This document shows positions 7,598 through 15,399 of a DNA stretch of 22,156 nucleotides, in pieces. The stretch is from contig JBQTGY010000167.1 of assembly GCA_052390415.1 (NCBI GenBank), forward strand, positions 1 through 22,156, given 5' to 3'. The stretch is from JANNWF01 sp052390415. Lineage in GTDB: Bacteria; Pseudomonadota; Gammaproteobacteria; Xanthomonadales; Xanthomonadaceae. A model generated the notes under the pieces. The model did no database searches. It was not told the origin of the DNA and saw only the letters and a program-made list of their open reading frames with translations. Within the stretch, counting starts at the first letter, position 1; every line of letters begins with the position of its first letter. The translations under genes were made by a program, and so were the position numbers.

Positions 7598-9577
7598 ATG
7601 TCTGATCTGAACTCGCCACAACTGGAAGCCGTGCGCTACAACGCCGGCCCGCTGCTGGTGCTGGCCGGCGCTGGCAGCGGCAAGACGCGCGTGATCGTCG
7701 AGAAGATCGTCTACCTGGTTGCCCAAGGCGGCATCGCGCCCACCAAGATCGCTGCGATCACCTTCACCAACAAGGCCGCGCGCGAAATGCGCCAACGGGT
7801 CGCGGGCAGGGTGAAGGCCGACGTAGCCGAGGCCTTGACGGTCAGCACCTTCCACTCGCTGGGCTTGCGCTTCCTGCAGATCGAGGCTGAGGCGGCAGGA
7901 TTACGGCGTGGCTTTTCGATCTTTGATACGGATGACAGCAGCGGCTTGCTGCGCGAGTTCCTGCCCAAAGGCGCCAAGGCCGATGCGGTGGATGCGCTGC
8001 GCGGCTTGATCTCGCAGGCGAAGAATCAGGGACTCACTCCGGAACAAGCCGCTGAAGTCGCCAGCAGCCCGCGCGAGCGCGAAGCCGCTGCCGCTTACGC
8101 CGAATATCAGGCGCGCCTCGCTGCATTCAACGCGGTCGATTTCGACGATCTGATTCGGCTGCCGGCGGAGATACTTGGCGCCAATCCCGAATGCGCGGGC
8201 GCGTGGCGCGAGCGCTTTCGGTATCTGTTGGTAGACGAATATCAAGACACCAACATCGCCCAGTATCGATTTTTGACGCTGTTGGCCGGTCCGCGTGGCG
8301 CCTTGACCTGCGTCGGCGATGACGATCAGTCGATCTATGCGTGGCGTGGTGCCAATCCGGAAAATCTGCAGCAGCTGGGTCGCGACTATCCGACCTTGAA
8401 AGTCATCGCGCTGGAGCAGAACTACCGCTGCTCGCGACGCATTCTGCGTGCCGCCAATGCACTCATTGCCAACAATCCACACGAGCACGTCAAGAAGCTC
8501 TGGAGCGATCATGCCGAAGGCGAGCCGATCCGCGTCTGGGAGTGCCGCGAGGCCGAACACGAGGCCGAACGTGTGGCCGCCGAGATCAGCTTCCTGCGCC
8601 ATGCACGGCGTGCGTTGTGGAGTGATTTCGCGGTGCTGTTTCGAGGAAATCATCAGTCGCGGCCATTGGAGAAGGCACTGCAGCTGTTGTCGATTCCGTA
8701 TCACCTGACCGGCGGCACCGCGTTTCTGGATCGCGGTGAGGTCAAGGACGCACTCGCGTGGTTACGGGTGCTGGCGAATCCGGATGATGATGCGGCGTTC
8801 TTGCGCGCTATCGCGGCGCCCAAACGCGAAGTGGGTAGCGCGTCCTTGGCCAAGCTGGCTGAGTTGGCGCGACAGGCACATCTGCCCTTGTCACGCGCCG
8901 CCACCAGCATGGGGCTGCTGCGCTTGCTGCCAGCGCGTGCGGCAGCGGGCTTGGCGGAATTCGGCAACATCGTGGAAAGCCTGCACGCATTGGGGCGAGA
9001 GGCGACGCCGGCCGAACTGTGTCGTGCCACGGTCGAACGCAGCGGTCTGTTGAATGCCTTGCGCGCGGAGTGTCGCGACGAGGCGTCGTTCGCGCGTCGG
9101 CGGGCGAATCTGGACGATCTCGCCGGTTGGCTGGAAGGCGCGCGTGGGGCAGGGCCGGCGGGCTTGGCAGCGCAGTTGGCGTTGCTGAGTCATGCGGACC
9201 GTGGCGAGCCCGGCAATGCGGTGCGCTTGATGAGCATGCACGCCGCCAAAGGCCTGGAGTTCGAGCACGTCTTCGTCGTGGGTGTGGAGGACGGCTTGCT
9301 GCCGCACGAAGCCAGCGTCGAAGAAGGTCGTCTGGATGAGGAACGACGTTTGTTGTACGTGGGCATCACCCGCGCTCGCGCCACCCTGACCCTGAGCTAT
9401 TCGCGGCTGGCGCGTCGGTTCGGATCATTGCAACGCTTGTTGCCGAGTCGCTTCTTCGCCGAACTGCCGGCAGACGACCTGCTGCGCGATGGCGCCGACA
9501 AAGCCCAACACGTCGAAGCCGTGGCGATGCGCACCAAGGATCGGCTGAGCGCCATAGCGGACATGTTGCGCGAGTAG
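7598..9577 (+). CDS. rep: ATP-dependent DNA helicase Rep
   Basis: A 659-residue superfamily 1A helicase that unwinds DNA 3' to 5' and clears proteins ahead of the replication fork. The start at 7598 gives MSDLNSPQLEAVRY, the usual Rep N-terminus; the longer frame from 7553 adds 15 atypical residues. Motifs in order: Walker A GAGSGKT (24-30), TFTNKAAREM (Ia), VDEYQDTN (II, about 212-219), GDDDQSIYAWRGA (III, 240-252), QNYRCSR (IV), MSMHAAKGLEFEHVFV (V) and EERRLLYVGITRAR (VI). Length is normal for Rep and shorter than UvrD. No Shine-Dalgarno is evident. It begins the rightward block. Confidence 0.95.
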   Translation: MSDLNSPQLEAVRYNAGPLLVLAGAGSGKTRVIVEKIVYLVAQGGIAPTKIAAITFTNKAAREMRQRVAGRVKADVAEALTVSTFHSLGLRFLQIEAEAAGLRRGFSIFDTDDSSGLLREFLPKGAKADAVDALRGLISQAKNQGLTPEQAAEVASSPREREAAAAYAEYQARLAAFNAVDFDDLIRLPAEILGANPECAGAWRERFRYLLVDEYQDTNIAQYRFLTLLAGPRGALTCVGDDDQSIYAWRGANPENLQQLGRDYPTLKVIALEQNYRCSRRILRAANALIANNPHEHVKKLWSDHAEGEPIRVWECREAEHEAERVAAEISFLRHARRALWSDFAVLFRGNHQSRPLEKALQLLSIPYHLTGGTAFLDRGEVKDALAWLRVLANPDDDAAFLRAIAAPKREVGSASLAKLAELARQAHLPLSRAATSMGLLRLLPARAAAGLAEFGNIVESLHALGREATPAELCRATVERSGLLNALRAECRDEASFARRRANLDDLAGWLEGARGAGPAGLAAQLALLSHADRGEPGNAVRLMSMHAAKGLEFEHVFVVGVEDGLLPHEASVEEGRLDEERRLLYVGITRARATLTLSYSRLARRFGSLQRLLPSRFFAELPADDLLRDGADKAQHVEAVAMRTKDRLSAIADMLRE

Positions 9578-9716
9578 TTGCAATGGGTGTTGCAAGCGCA
9601 GTGGGCGAACTTGCTCGGCTGCTTTGGCGTGGTCCCGGATGACAGCCTCTGACGCGGACGCGACGTTTTGCCGGTGTAGACTCGCCGCCTTCCAGGCAAA
9701 CCCGAGGCCAGCCTCA

Positions 9717-10610
9717 ATGATCGTTCGTCATTCCTCGCGCCCGTCACGCTTGTTGGGCCTGCTTCTGACCTGCCTGCTGTTGTCGGCATGCGCCAGCCAG
9801 TCGGTGCGCGCGCCCGAACCGGCGGCAGTCACCCTGGCGCCTGCCCACGACAACCTGCACGCCACTTTGTGGATGCAGGCTTCGGCTGAATATCAGGCGA
9901 ACATGCGTGGCGGCTTTGCGCAGGCGCGCAGACAGCTGGACCTGGCCTTGGCCAGCCCCGACTGGGATGCGTTGCCACCCACAGAGCGCGCGATTGGCAG
10001 CGGCTTCGAGTCGTTGCCACCAGCGATCATTGTCGACGTTGATGAAACCATGCTCGACAACAGCGCGTTTCAGGCCCGAGGTGTGCGCGATGACATCGAC
10101 TTCAGCAGCGAGCGTTGGCAGGCCTGGAGCAACGAACGGCGGGCGCTGGCCTTGCCGGGAGCGCTTGAATTTGCCGGTTACGCGGCGTCGCGCGGCGTGA
10201 CCGTCTACTACGTGACCAATCGCAACCATGCGGCTGAGCAGAGTGCTACCGCTGACAACCTGCTGGCATTGGGATTTCCGCTGCTGGCCGATCACAGCAA
10301 TCTGCTGTTGAAAGGCGATCCCCGTGCATCGGCGGTGCCCAAGAGCGCGCGTCGCGCGTGGGTGGGTGCGCGGCATCGCGTGCTGTTGATGCTGGGCGAT
10401 CAGTTGGGCGATTTTGTCGATCCACCGAGCGATCCTGCAGGTCGCCAACAAGCCATGACCGCCAACCTCGGATGGTGGGGTGAGCGCTGGTTCATGTTGC
10501 CCAATCCGACCTATGGGGATTGGGAGCGCGCGCTTTCGACAGGCTGCTCGCCTGAAGAAGTGGCCGCTGATCGACGCGCCTGCGTGCGCCGCAACCTGCG
10601 CACGGATTGA
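9717..10610 (+). CDS. Lipoprotein e(P4)-type 5'-nucleotidase / acid phosphatase
   Basis: A 297-residue HAD-superfamily phosphatase. The start at 9717 gives a lipoprotein signal peptide with lipobox LLLSAC and lipid-modified C25, so it is membrane-anchored and faces the periplasm or outside. The catalytic motif VDVDETMLDN supplies D107 and D109. Further HAD motifs are YVTNRN (motif II) and LMLGDQLGDF (motif III). This is the class C acid phosphatase / e(P4) family, which in Haemophilus dephosphorylates NMN and nucleotides for uptake. The substrate here is inferred. Only 18 bases separate its stop from the pyrF ATG, so the two are probably co-transcribed and both concern nucleotide metabolism. 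A TAGACT at 9677-9682 could be a -10 element. Confidence 0.9.
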   Translation: MIVRHSSRPSRLLGLLLTCLLLSACASQSVRAPEPAAVTLAPAHDNLHATLWMQASAEYQANMRGGFAQARRQLDLALASPDWDALPPTERAIGSGFESLPPAIIVDVDETMLDNSAFQARGVRDDIDFSSERWQAWSNERRALALPGALEFAGYAASRGVTVYYVTNRNHAAEQSATADNLLALGFPLLADHSNLLLKGDPRASAVPKSARRAWVGARHRVLLMLGDQLGDFVDPPSDPAGRQQAMTANLGWWGERWFMLPNPTYGDWERALSTGCSPEEVAADRRACVRRNLRTD

Positions 10611-10628
10611 GCGGTGAGCAGCGCTGAC

Positions 10629-11357
10629 ATGCATCGGGACCCAGCCCCGATCCCGCTGCACGAGCGCCTGATATTCGCCCTCGATGTCGACAGCTTTTCT
10701 GCCGCAAAGCGCTGGATCGATAGCCTCGATGACGCTGTGGGCTTCTACAAGATCGGCATGGAACTGCTCGCCACCGGCGAGTACTTCCGGGTGCTGGAGT
10801 TGCTGGCGGCGCGCGACAAGGCGGTCTTCGTCGACCTCAAGTTTCACGATGTTCCCGCCACCGTTGCGGCAGCGGTACGCCGCTTGACGCAATGGCCAGT
10901 GCGCTTCTGCACGCTGCACAGTTATGCCGCGATGTTGAGGGCTGCGAGTGAAGTGAAGGGCGACATTCGACTGTTGGCGGTGACCGTTTTGACGTCGATG
11001 GACGCCGTCGATCTGCGCGCTCAAGGCGTGTTGCAGTCGCCCGCGCAAGCGGTGCTGGATCGCGCGCTCGGCGCGCGTGCATCCGGTTGCGACGGCGTGA
11101 TTGCCTCGGGGCTTGAAGCGGCGGCCATTCGTGCTGCCACCAGCGATGACTTTCTGATCGTCTGCCCTGGCATCCGCGCCTTGAGCGAACGGGGCCTGGA
11201 CGATCAAAAGCGCACGTTGTCGGCGGGCGAAGCCATTGCGGCGGGTGCCGATCACATCGTCGTTGGCCGGCCAATTCGTGCGGCGGCCGATCCGCGTGCG
11301 GCCGCATTCGCGATGCGCGCCGAGATTGAAGCAGCGTTGATACAATATAATCAATGA
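10629..11357 (+). CDS. pyrF: Orotidine 5'-phosphate decarboxylase
   Basis: A 242-residue TIM-barrel enzyme converting OMP to UMP, the last step of pyrimidine synthesis. Catalytic residues appear in VFVDLKFHDVPATV (the D-x-K-x-x-D array). Also visible are ALDVD near the N-terminus, FYKIGMELL, the VCPGIR motif and the phosphate-binding GADHIVVGRPI near the end. The ATG at 10629 fits the short family N-terminus (HERLIFALDV follows within 20 residues). An in-frame GTG at 10614 would add five residues and cannot be excluded. Length is normal for the family. The 3' end overlaps a TATAAT at 11346-11351 that may start a separate non-coding transcript. Confidence 0.95.
   Translation: MHRDPAPIPLHERLIFALDVDSFSAAKRWIDSLDDAVGFYKIGMELLATGEYFRVLELLAARDKAVFVDLKFHDVPATVAAAVRRLTQWPVRFCTLHSYAAMLRAASEVKGDIRLLAVTVLTSMDAVDLRAQGVLQSPAQAVLDRALGARASGCDGVIASGLEAAAIRAATSDDFLIVCPGIRALSERGLDDQKRTLSAGEAIAAGADHIVVGRPIRAAADPRAAAFAMRAEIEAALIQYNQ
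11346..11351 (+). promoter_or_regulatory. Consensus -10 box (TATAAT) inside the 3' end of pyrF
   Basis: A perfect TATAAT hexamer in locally AT-rich sequence within GC-rich surroundings. TTGAAG at 11326-11331 gives only a 14-base spacer, and at 16-17 bases the -35 match is poor. Transcription would start near 11358, exactly where coding ends, and would feed the possible RNA gene that follows. Confidence 0.4.
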
Positions 11358-11598
11358 CTTGAAGCGCATCATCTAAGGTGTTGCATTAGCAATGTGTTGC
11401 AGGTAACCTTGACACCGGTCCCTCAGAGTGACCAGCCCCTTCATGGTGGCGATAGTTGACGAGTAGCCCAGTGAGTTAACGAGCAAACAGAACGACGAAC
11501 GTGTAGGACGTAGCGAGACCGCCGTATCAGAGTCTGCAACGTCAGGTCCGGGAATCGGACCGTTATCCCGGGAGGCAGGACGCCTCCCGTTTTCTTTT
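11358..11598 (+). ncRNA. Candidate small RNA or leader between pyrF and the lipoprotein gene
   Basis: About 240 bases without a credible reading frame on either strand, bounded by a TATAAT just upstream and a strong intrinsic terminator. It contains a duplicated GTGTTGCA (11378-11385 and 11394-11401). Hairpins include GGTCCG/CGGACC with loop GGAAT (11545-11561) and the terminator stem with loop AGGAC. Several GGA triplets fall in loops, as in RsmA/CsrA-binding RNAs, but this is only suggestive. I do not recognise it as 6S RNA, SRP RNA, RNase P RNA or a known riboswitch. It could instead be the pyrF 3' untranslated region. Confidence 0.4.
11569..11598 (+). terminator. Strong rho-independent terminator
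   Basis: An eight-base perfect stem, CGGGAGGC (11569-11576) and GCCTCCCG (11582-11589), closes a five-base loop and is followed directly by TTTTCTTTT (11590-11598). This is the best intrinsic terminator in the window. It ends the pyrF transcript or the candidate small RNA and isolates the lipoprotein gene downstream. Confidence 0.88.
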
Positions 11599-11698
11599 GG
11601 GGCTTCCGGATTCGATGGTTTGAATCTCGTCCGACAAGCTTTTAAGCAGTGATCTGCTAGAGTCCGCGCCGCATTCTTCTCCTCAACGCGGACTTCCC

Positions 11699-12712
11699 AT
11701 GCGCTCATCGTTCCGACTCACTGCCATTGCTCTGCTGGGTCTGCTGCTTGCGGCTTGCCAACCCGATACCTCCGAAGTCGCCGATTCCAAAACCCTGGAG
11801 AGCGACGATCCGGCTGAGGTTACCGAGCGCATTGCCGCCGACCTGAAAGCCGACAATCTGCTGGGTGCCTTGCAGGCCGCTGTGCCGCCGGTGGTTTTCG
11901 ACGAGCTCAAGTCTGATTACGAAAAGAGTCGCGCCGAAAAGCCATCGGAAGCGGATCGCGCCGAGTTCGCCGACAACATGGCCAAGCTCACCGCCGACAA
12001 TGCGGAAGCCACTCTGTTGGCTGAGCTGGAGCCGATGCTGGTCAAGTACGAAACCGAAATGGCTGCTCAGCTGCCGATGTTTGTGGCGATGGGCAATGGT
12101 TACGCGCAGCAGTGGTTGCAAGAAGACAAGACCATGAGTGCGGACCAGAAGCAGCAGGTCACGCAGATGCTGAATGGCGTGGTCACGTGGCTCGGATCGG
12201 TGAATTTTGCGGATCGCAAGCTGGCCGGGCAAGCCATCGGTCGTCTGGTCGCCGGCGCGCGTGCGCTGGAGTTGAAGACCATTGATGACGCGCAGGCGCT
12301 GACCTTCGAACAGGCCGCGGGCAAGGCCTCGATCATTTCGGCCACGGTCAAGGATGTGTTGGCGTTGTATGGCCTCAAGATCAATGACGCGCTGGGCAGC
12401 GTGCAGGCCAGCGTGATCAGTGAAGAAGCGGATGCGGCGCGGATCAGCGTCGAGTACACGTTCTTCGACCAACCGCTGAAAGTGGAAACCGACATGGTTC
12501 GCCAGGAAGGGCGCTGGTACGGCAAGGACACCTTGGCCAAGATCGCGCGTGATCGCGCCGCTGACGCCGCCGCGCCGCCGGCCATTGCTGACGACGCCGA
12601 GGAGTTTCCCGAGCAAGACGATGCCGAAGCGGTGGGCGAAGGCGAGGTGGCAGCGGATGGCGAAGCAGTAGCAGATGACGAAGCCGTGGAAGCACCGGCC
12701 AAGGCCGACTGA
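11699..12712 (+). CDS. Uncharacterised lipoprotein with acidic C-terminal tail
   Basis: A 337-residue protein I do not recognise. It has a clear lipoprotein signal (MRSSFRLTAIALLGLLLAAC, lipidated C20), so it is anchored in the envelope. Residues about 40-270 are mainly helical and polar, without catalytic motifs I can name. The segment around 235-280 (ARISVEYTFFDQPLKVETDMVRQEGRWYG) resembles the ligand-pocket strands of small alpha-beta lipoproteins. Residues about 285-337 are a low-complexity Ala/Glu/Asp tail. The gene stands alone between a terminator and a hairpin. A seven-base inverted repeat (11662-11668 with 11687-11693) lies just before the ATG. Function unknown. Confidence 0.8.
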   Translation: MRSSFRLTAIALLGLLLAACQPDTSEVADSKTLESDDPAEVTERIAADLKADNLLGALQAAVPPVVFDELKSDYEKSRAEKPSEADRAEFADNMAKLTADNAEATLLAELEPMLVKYETEMAAQLPMFVAMGNGYAQQWLQEDKTMSADQKQQVTQMLNGVVTWLGSVNFADRKLAGQAIGRLVAGARALELKTIDDAQALTFEQAAGKASIISATVKDVLALYGLKINDALGSVQASVISEEADAARISVEYTFFDQPLKVETDMVRQEGRWYGKDTLAKIARDRAADAAAPPAIADDAEEFPEQDDAEAVGEGEVAADGEAVADDEAVEAPAKAD

Positions 12713-12736
12713 TCGGTCCACCTGCCAAAGCATGAC

Positions 12737-12763
12737 GTGCGGCCCGCGTATCGCGGGTCGCAC
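12737..12763. terminator. 12-bp stem hairpin downstream of the lipoprotein gene
   Basis: GTGCGGCCCGCG pairs with CGCGGGTCGCAC (one G-T wobble) around a TAT loop. It is highly stable and symmetric, so it would form on either strand. There is no T-run on either side, so it may act as an mRNA 3' stabiliser or a factor-dependent terminator. It sits 18 bases before the plsB ATG. Confidence 0.55.
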
Positions 12764-12780
12764 GCGCTGATAATTCCGTC

Positions 12781-15291
12781 ATGGAAACCTCCGCCGTCAC
12801 TCCACCGCGCCCATCGCTGTTCTTTCGCGTGATGGGCAAACTCGCCCGGCCGTGGCTGGCGATTCGCCTTGAACCATCACGCCCGGCCGAGGCCGTGGTC
12901 GATATCAAGCTGCCGGTCTGTTACGTGGTCGAGCGCTACGGCCTGTCCAACGCGCTGATCCTTGAGCAAGCCTGCCAGGAAGCCGGCTTGCCATCGCCCT
13001 TGTTGCCGATGGTCGGTGGCGATCTGGGGGGCAAAGCGCGCTCGTTCTTTGCGCTCTCCCGCCGGCAAGGCTTCTGGTTGCGGCGGCCGCGCAGCAAGAC
13101 CCATTCGGAAGGCCTGGCGACCTTGCTGGCGGCACTGAATGCGCAGCCCGATCTCGATGTGCAGCTGGTGCCGGTATCGATATTCGTTGGCCGCGCGCCG
13201 GATCGACAAAGCGGCTGGTTCCGCGTGTTGTTCTCGGAAAACTGGACCTTGGTCGGCCGCTTTCGGCGCCTGTTGGCGGTTTTGCTGAACGGTCGCAACA
13301 CCATCGTGCAGTTTTCGCAGCCGCTGTCATTACGCGCGACTCTCGCCGAGGGTCTGCCGCCCGAGCGACGTGTGCGCAAACTCTCGCGCGTGCTGCGTGC
13401 GCACTTTCGGCGCGTGCGCACGGCGGTCATCGGCCCGGACCTTTCGCATCGACGCATCCTGGTGAACGCGGTGCTGGACGCCGAGCCGGTGCGCAGCAGC
13501 ATTGCCGATCAGGCCAAACGCGACAACTCGACCTATGAGCGCGCGCATGACAAGGCACGCAGCATCGCGATGGAAATCGCGGCGGACTATTCGCATCCCG
13601 CCGTGCGGTCTGCCTCGTTTGCACTCACCGCGTTCTGGAACAAGATTTACGACGGCGTCACCGTCCACCATCTGGACACCTTGAAGCAGATTGCGCCGGG
13701 CCACGAAGTGATTTACGTGCCCTCGCATCGCAGTCATATCGACTACTTGCTGTTGTCGTACCTGCTGTATCAGAACGGCATCGTGCCGCCGCACATCGCC
13801 GCTGGCGTCAATCTCAATCTGCCGCTGGTGGGGCCGATTCTGCGTCGCGGCGGGGCGTTTTTCCTGCGCCGCAGTTTCAAATCCAATCCTTTGTATTCGG
13901 CGGTTTTCAGCGAGTACGTGGTCAGCCTCATCGCCAGTGGTGTGTCGATCGAATATTTCATTGAAGGTGGGCGCTCACGTACCGGTCGTTTGCTGGCGCC
14001 GAAGGCCGGCATGCTGGCCATCACTCTGCGGGCTTACCTGCGCCAGAACCGCCGTCCGGTGATCTTTCAGCCGGTTTACATCGGCTACGAAAAGCTGATG
14101 GAGGGCAAGAGTTACCTGGCCGAGCTGTCGGGCCGACCGAAGGAAAAGGAGTCGCTGTTCGGGCTGATCGTGGGCGTGTTCGGTGTGCTGCGGCATCGTT
14201 ACGGCAAGGTTGCGGTGAGCTTTGGCGAGCCGATCAAACTGGACGATGTGCTGGACGTGCATGCGGCCGATTGGCGCAGCAGCGATCCCACACAAAAGCC
14301 GCTGTGGTTGGGTGACGCGGTTGACGATCTAGCCACCCGCATTCAAGTCGCCATCAACGGCGCGGCCGACGTCAATCCCATCAATCTGCTGGCACTGTGC
14401 CTGCTCGCCACGCCCAAACACGCCATGGCCGAGGCAGATTTGTTGGCCTTGATCGATCTGTATCGTGGCCTGCTGCGTGATGTCAGCTATTCGAATCGAG
14501 TGACTGTCACCGACTTGCCGGCGACCAAGATCATTGCCTACGGCGAGCAGGTGCACGTGCTCAAACGCACTGCGCATCCGCTGGGTGATGTGCTCGGATT
14601 TGAAGGGGCCAACGGCGAGTTGCAGGCCTATTACCGCAACAACGTGGTCCATCTGTTTGCTGCCGCCAGTTGGGTGGCGTGCTGTTTTCAAAGCAATCGG
14701 CGCATGAGTCGCGCCGGCGTGGTCCGTTTGGGTCAGCTGATCTACCCCTACATTCGCGCCGAGCTGTTTCTGCCGTGGACGGAAGCTGAGTTTGGCCAAC
14801 GCATCGAGGCGGTCATCGATGCCTTGGTCGCGCGCGGCCTGTTCACGTTTGATACCACCAGTGGCTATCTGCAGCGTGGCCCGGGGCAGACGGACGAAGT
14901 GTTCCAGCTGCGCGCCCTCGCGCATGGCCTGCAGCAGGCGTTCGAGCGTTATTACATCGCGGTCTCGATCCTGGTGAAGAACGGCCCCGGCCGGATCAGC
15001 TCGGGCGAACTGGAAACGCTCTGCCACCTCACCGCGCAACGGCTGTCCTTGTTATATTCGCAAGCGGCGCCGGAATTCTTCGACAAATCGCTGTTCCGCG
15101 GTTTCATCGTCAAGTTGCGGGAAGAGAAACTCATCCGCGTCGACGATGCCGGCAAGCTGATTTACGACCAGCGCATCGATGACTGGGCGCGCGACGCCAA
15201 GATCATCCTGAGCCGCGAGCTGCGCCATTCGATCATGAAGATCACCCCGGAAACCGCCCGCGCGATCGCGCCTGTGGAAACCACCGAGTAG
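12781..15291 (+). CDS. plsB: Glycerol-3-phosphate O-acyltransferase
   Basis: An 836-residue membrane-associated enzyme that acylates sn-glycerol-3-phosphate at position 1, the first step of phospholipid synthesis. The catalytic HX4D motif is VPSHRSHIDYLLLSY (H316, D321). Further conserved blocks are GAFFLRRSFK (glycerol-phosphate binding) and FIEGGRSRTGRLLAPKAGML, followed by PVYIGYEKLMEG. The length matches the long bacterial PlsB type (about 800-840 residues). The start at 12781 has no Shine-Dalgarno sequence. GATAAT at 12769-12774 is placed so that transcription could begin at or very near the ATG, suggesting a leaderless message. It appears to be monocistronic. Confidence 0.96.
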   Translation: METSAVTPPRPSLFFRVMGKLARPWLAIRLEPSRPAEAVVDIKLPVCYVVERYGLSNALILEQACQEAGLPSPLLPMVGGDLGGKARSFFALSRRQGFWLRRPRSKTHSEGLATLLAALNAQPDLDVQLVPVSIFVGRAPDRQSGWFRVLFSENWTLVGRFRRLLAVLLNGRNTIVQFSQPLSLRATLAEGLPPERRVRKLSRVLRAHFRRVRTAVIGPDLSHRRILVNAVLDAEPVRSSIADQAKRDNSTYERAHDKARSIAMEIAADYSHPAVRSASFALTAFWNKIYDGVTVHHLDTLKQIAPGHEVIYVPSHRSHIDYLLLSYLLYQNGIVPPHIAAGVNLNLPLVGPILRRGGAFFLRRSFKSNPLYSAVFSEYVVSLIASGVSIEYFIEGGRSRTGRLLAPKAGMLAITLRAYLRQNRRPVIFQPVYIGYEKLMEGKSYLAELSGRPKEKESLFGLIVGVFGVLRHRYGKVAVSFGEPIKLDDVLDVHAADWRSSDPTQKPLWLGDAVDDLATRIQVAINGAADVNPINLLALCLLATPKHAMAEADLLALIDLYRGLLRDVSYSNRVTVTDLPATKIIAYGEQVHVLKRTAHPLGDVLGFEGANGELQAYYRNNVVHLFAAASWVACCFQSNRRMSRAGVVRLGQLIYPYIRAELFLPWTEAEFGQRIEAVIDALVARGLFTFDTTSGYLQRGPGQTDEVFQLRALAHGLQQAFERYYIAVSILVKNGPGRISSGELETLCHLTAQRLSLLYSQAAPEFFDKSLFRGFIVKLREEKLIRVDDAGKLIYDQRIDDWARDAKIILSRELRHSIMKITPETARAIAPVETTE

Positions 15292-15345
15292 GGCCGGCTT
15301 CCGCAGCTCCTACAACTGCTTCAACCAAACTATCGGAGTGCGTCG

Positions 15346-15399
15346 CCCCGATGCAGCGCAGCGGAATCCGGGGAACCCCACCATGTTCCCGAGGATTCC
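15346..15399. repeat. REP-like palindromic sequence at the start of the permease gene
   Basis: CCCC (15346-15349) and GGGG (15370-15373) bracket an imperfect palindrome containing GATGCAGCGCAGCGGAATCC, a motif type common in intergenic repeats of this bacterial group. A second nested cruciform pairs GGAATCC (15363-15369) with GGATTCC (15393-15399) and GGGAAC (15371-15376) with GTTCCC (15385-15390) around an eight-base loop. The candidate ATG at 15383 lies at the loop edge. The 15297-15316 stretch, containing CTCCTACAAC, also resembles a fragment of a REP unit. Confidence 0.55.

Noticed and set aside
9744..11372. 542-residue minus-strand open frame opposite the phosphatase and pyrF genes
   Set aside because: It mirrors two well-supported enzymes and has no recognisable domain, so it is a shadow frame.
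11403..11427. A further GTAACC that might be an ECF promoter
   Set aside because: Fifteen bases later the sequence is CAGA, not CGAA, and no related gene follows.
11409..11437. Perfect TTGACA as a -35 box in the gap after pyrF
   Set aside because: No reasonable -10 box occurs at 16-18 bases; the sequence there is GC-rich.
11541..11561. Similarity to the GTCAGGTCCGG segment of bacterial 4.5S (SRP) RNA
   Set aside because: The conserved SRP loop sequence that should follow is absent; the bases instead form a simple GGTCCG/CGGACC hairpin.
11373..11708. 111-residue reading frame on the minus strand in the gap after pyrF
   Set aside because: It covers the terminator and the promoter region of the next gene, has no ribosome-binding site, and its composition looks random. 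The region is better explained as non-coding RNA or untranslated sequence.
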